In this document: one piece after another, positions 30,018 through 30,393 of the stretch
How positions within the stretch are numbered: the stretch's first letter is position 1
How the letters are laid out: every line of letters begins with the position of its first letter
Assembly (NCBI GenBank): GCA_001579985.1
Contig: LRSR01013614.1
Location: forward strand, 1-30,393
Length of the DNA: 30,393 nucleotides
Direction of reading: 5' to 3'
From: Hypsibius dujardini
Lineage: Eukaryota; Tardigrada; Eutardigrada; Parachela; Hypsibiidae
Translations under genes and position numbers: made by a program
Notes under the pieces: generated by a model
Databases searched by the model: none
What the model saw: the letters and a program-made list of their open reading frames with translations, nothing else
Told to the model about the DNA's origin: nothing

Positions 30018-30393
30018 CTGAAAAGCAGAGCATTTACAATGTCTGACACTCACGACTCCTGACCAATACAAACTGTGACAACTGAAAAAACTGCAATCTC
30101 ATTATCTATTGTTGTATAGAAATAGGGCTCAATATTCCGTACAATTACAACTAAAGTAACATATAATTAGTTTGTTGTATTCTAATCCTAATTAGTCAAA
30201 ATTTTGCTCCGGTGAATGTCACTGAGTAGAATACCAGTAATACTGCACAGGACAGGACGTCAGTCAGAGCGGCACATCTGCCCGTTATTTTGCGTTTTCC
30301 GTTTCAGCTGTTACGAGTATAACATCATTTGAGTTAAGCGGAGTGGGGAGAAATTTTTTGACGAAAACCTAAACACTTCCCCTGGTTTGAGCT
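30018..30393. other. Right edge: upstream intron or 5' region of the TMC gene
   Basis: No exon recognised in these 376 bases. Because exon 29875-30017 starts in phase 2 after a good acceptor (GCTTTTCAG), this stretch is most likely an intron whose donor is beyond the window. Confidence 0.5.

Overview
This window is animal nuclear DNA. Nearly every gene is split by many short GT-AG introns, the proteins are metazoan-type (TMC channel, aminergic GPCR, DNAJC12, MATH-BTB protein, hydroxylysine kinase), and the introns are full of microsatellites and fold-back repeats. The compact genes and the divergence from vertebrate sequences suggest an invertebrate with a small genome, probably an ecdysozoan; a tardigrade would fit, but the sequence alone cannot prove it. 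I saw no bacterial operon, CRISPR array, virus or recognisable transposase. All exon boundaries were deduced by eye from homology, reading phase and splice consensus.

Layout, left to right. On the minus strand: the 5' part of a methylenetetrahydrofolate dehydrogenase/cyclohydrolase gene (1-2371, running off the left edge); a MATH-BTB gene (3357-4550); a seven-helix aminergic receptor (5185-8571); an adenylate-kinase-like gene with a damaged P-loop exon (10123-11068); DNAJC12 (11808-12852); and the MOCS1 locus (13399-16729), with a MoaA-type ORF ending in Gly-Gly-stop followed by a MoaC-type ORF. Then come two identical tRNA-Asn genes facing each other (18554-18627 plus, 19118-19191 minus) and an acireductone dioxygenase gene (19528-20825, minus). 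On the plus strand are MTG1 (22138-24492) and HYKK (25237-26966). A TMC channel gene (27016-30017, minus) converges on HYKK with only 49 bases between the stop codons and runs off the right side.

The genes do not form one pathway. They include one-carbon metabolism, molybdenum cofactor synthesis, methionine salvage, lysine catabolism, mitochondrial ribosome assembly, aromatic-amine chaperoning and membrane signalling. Their adjacency looks like ordinary gene density.

The least explained material is between exons. There are several families of short inverted-repeat (fold-back, MITE-like) elements: two copies of a GGTTGAATC family, two or three of a CACACGTGGC family, and four others. There are also five GACA/CTGT arrays and several minisatellites. 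The most notable coding observations are the loss of one metal-ligand glutamate in the acireductone dioxygenase, in-frame stops around the adenylate-kinase P-loop, a one-base frameshift in a conserved MOCS1 exon, and an apparently conserved bicistronic MOCS1 layout.
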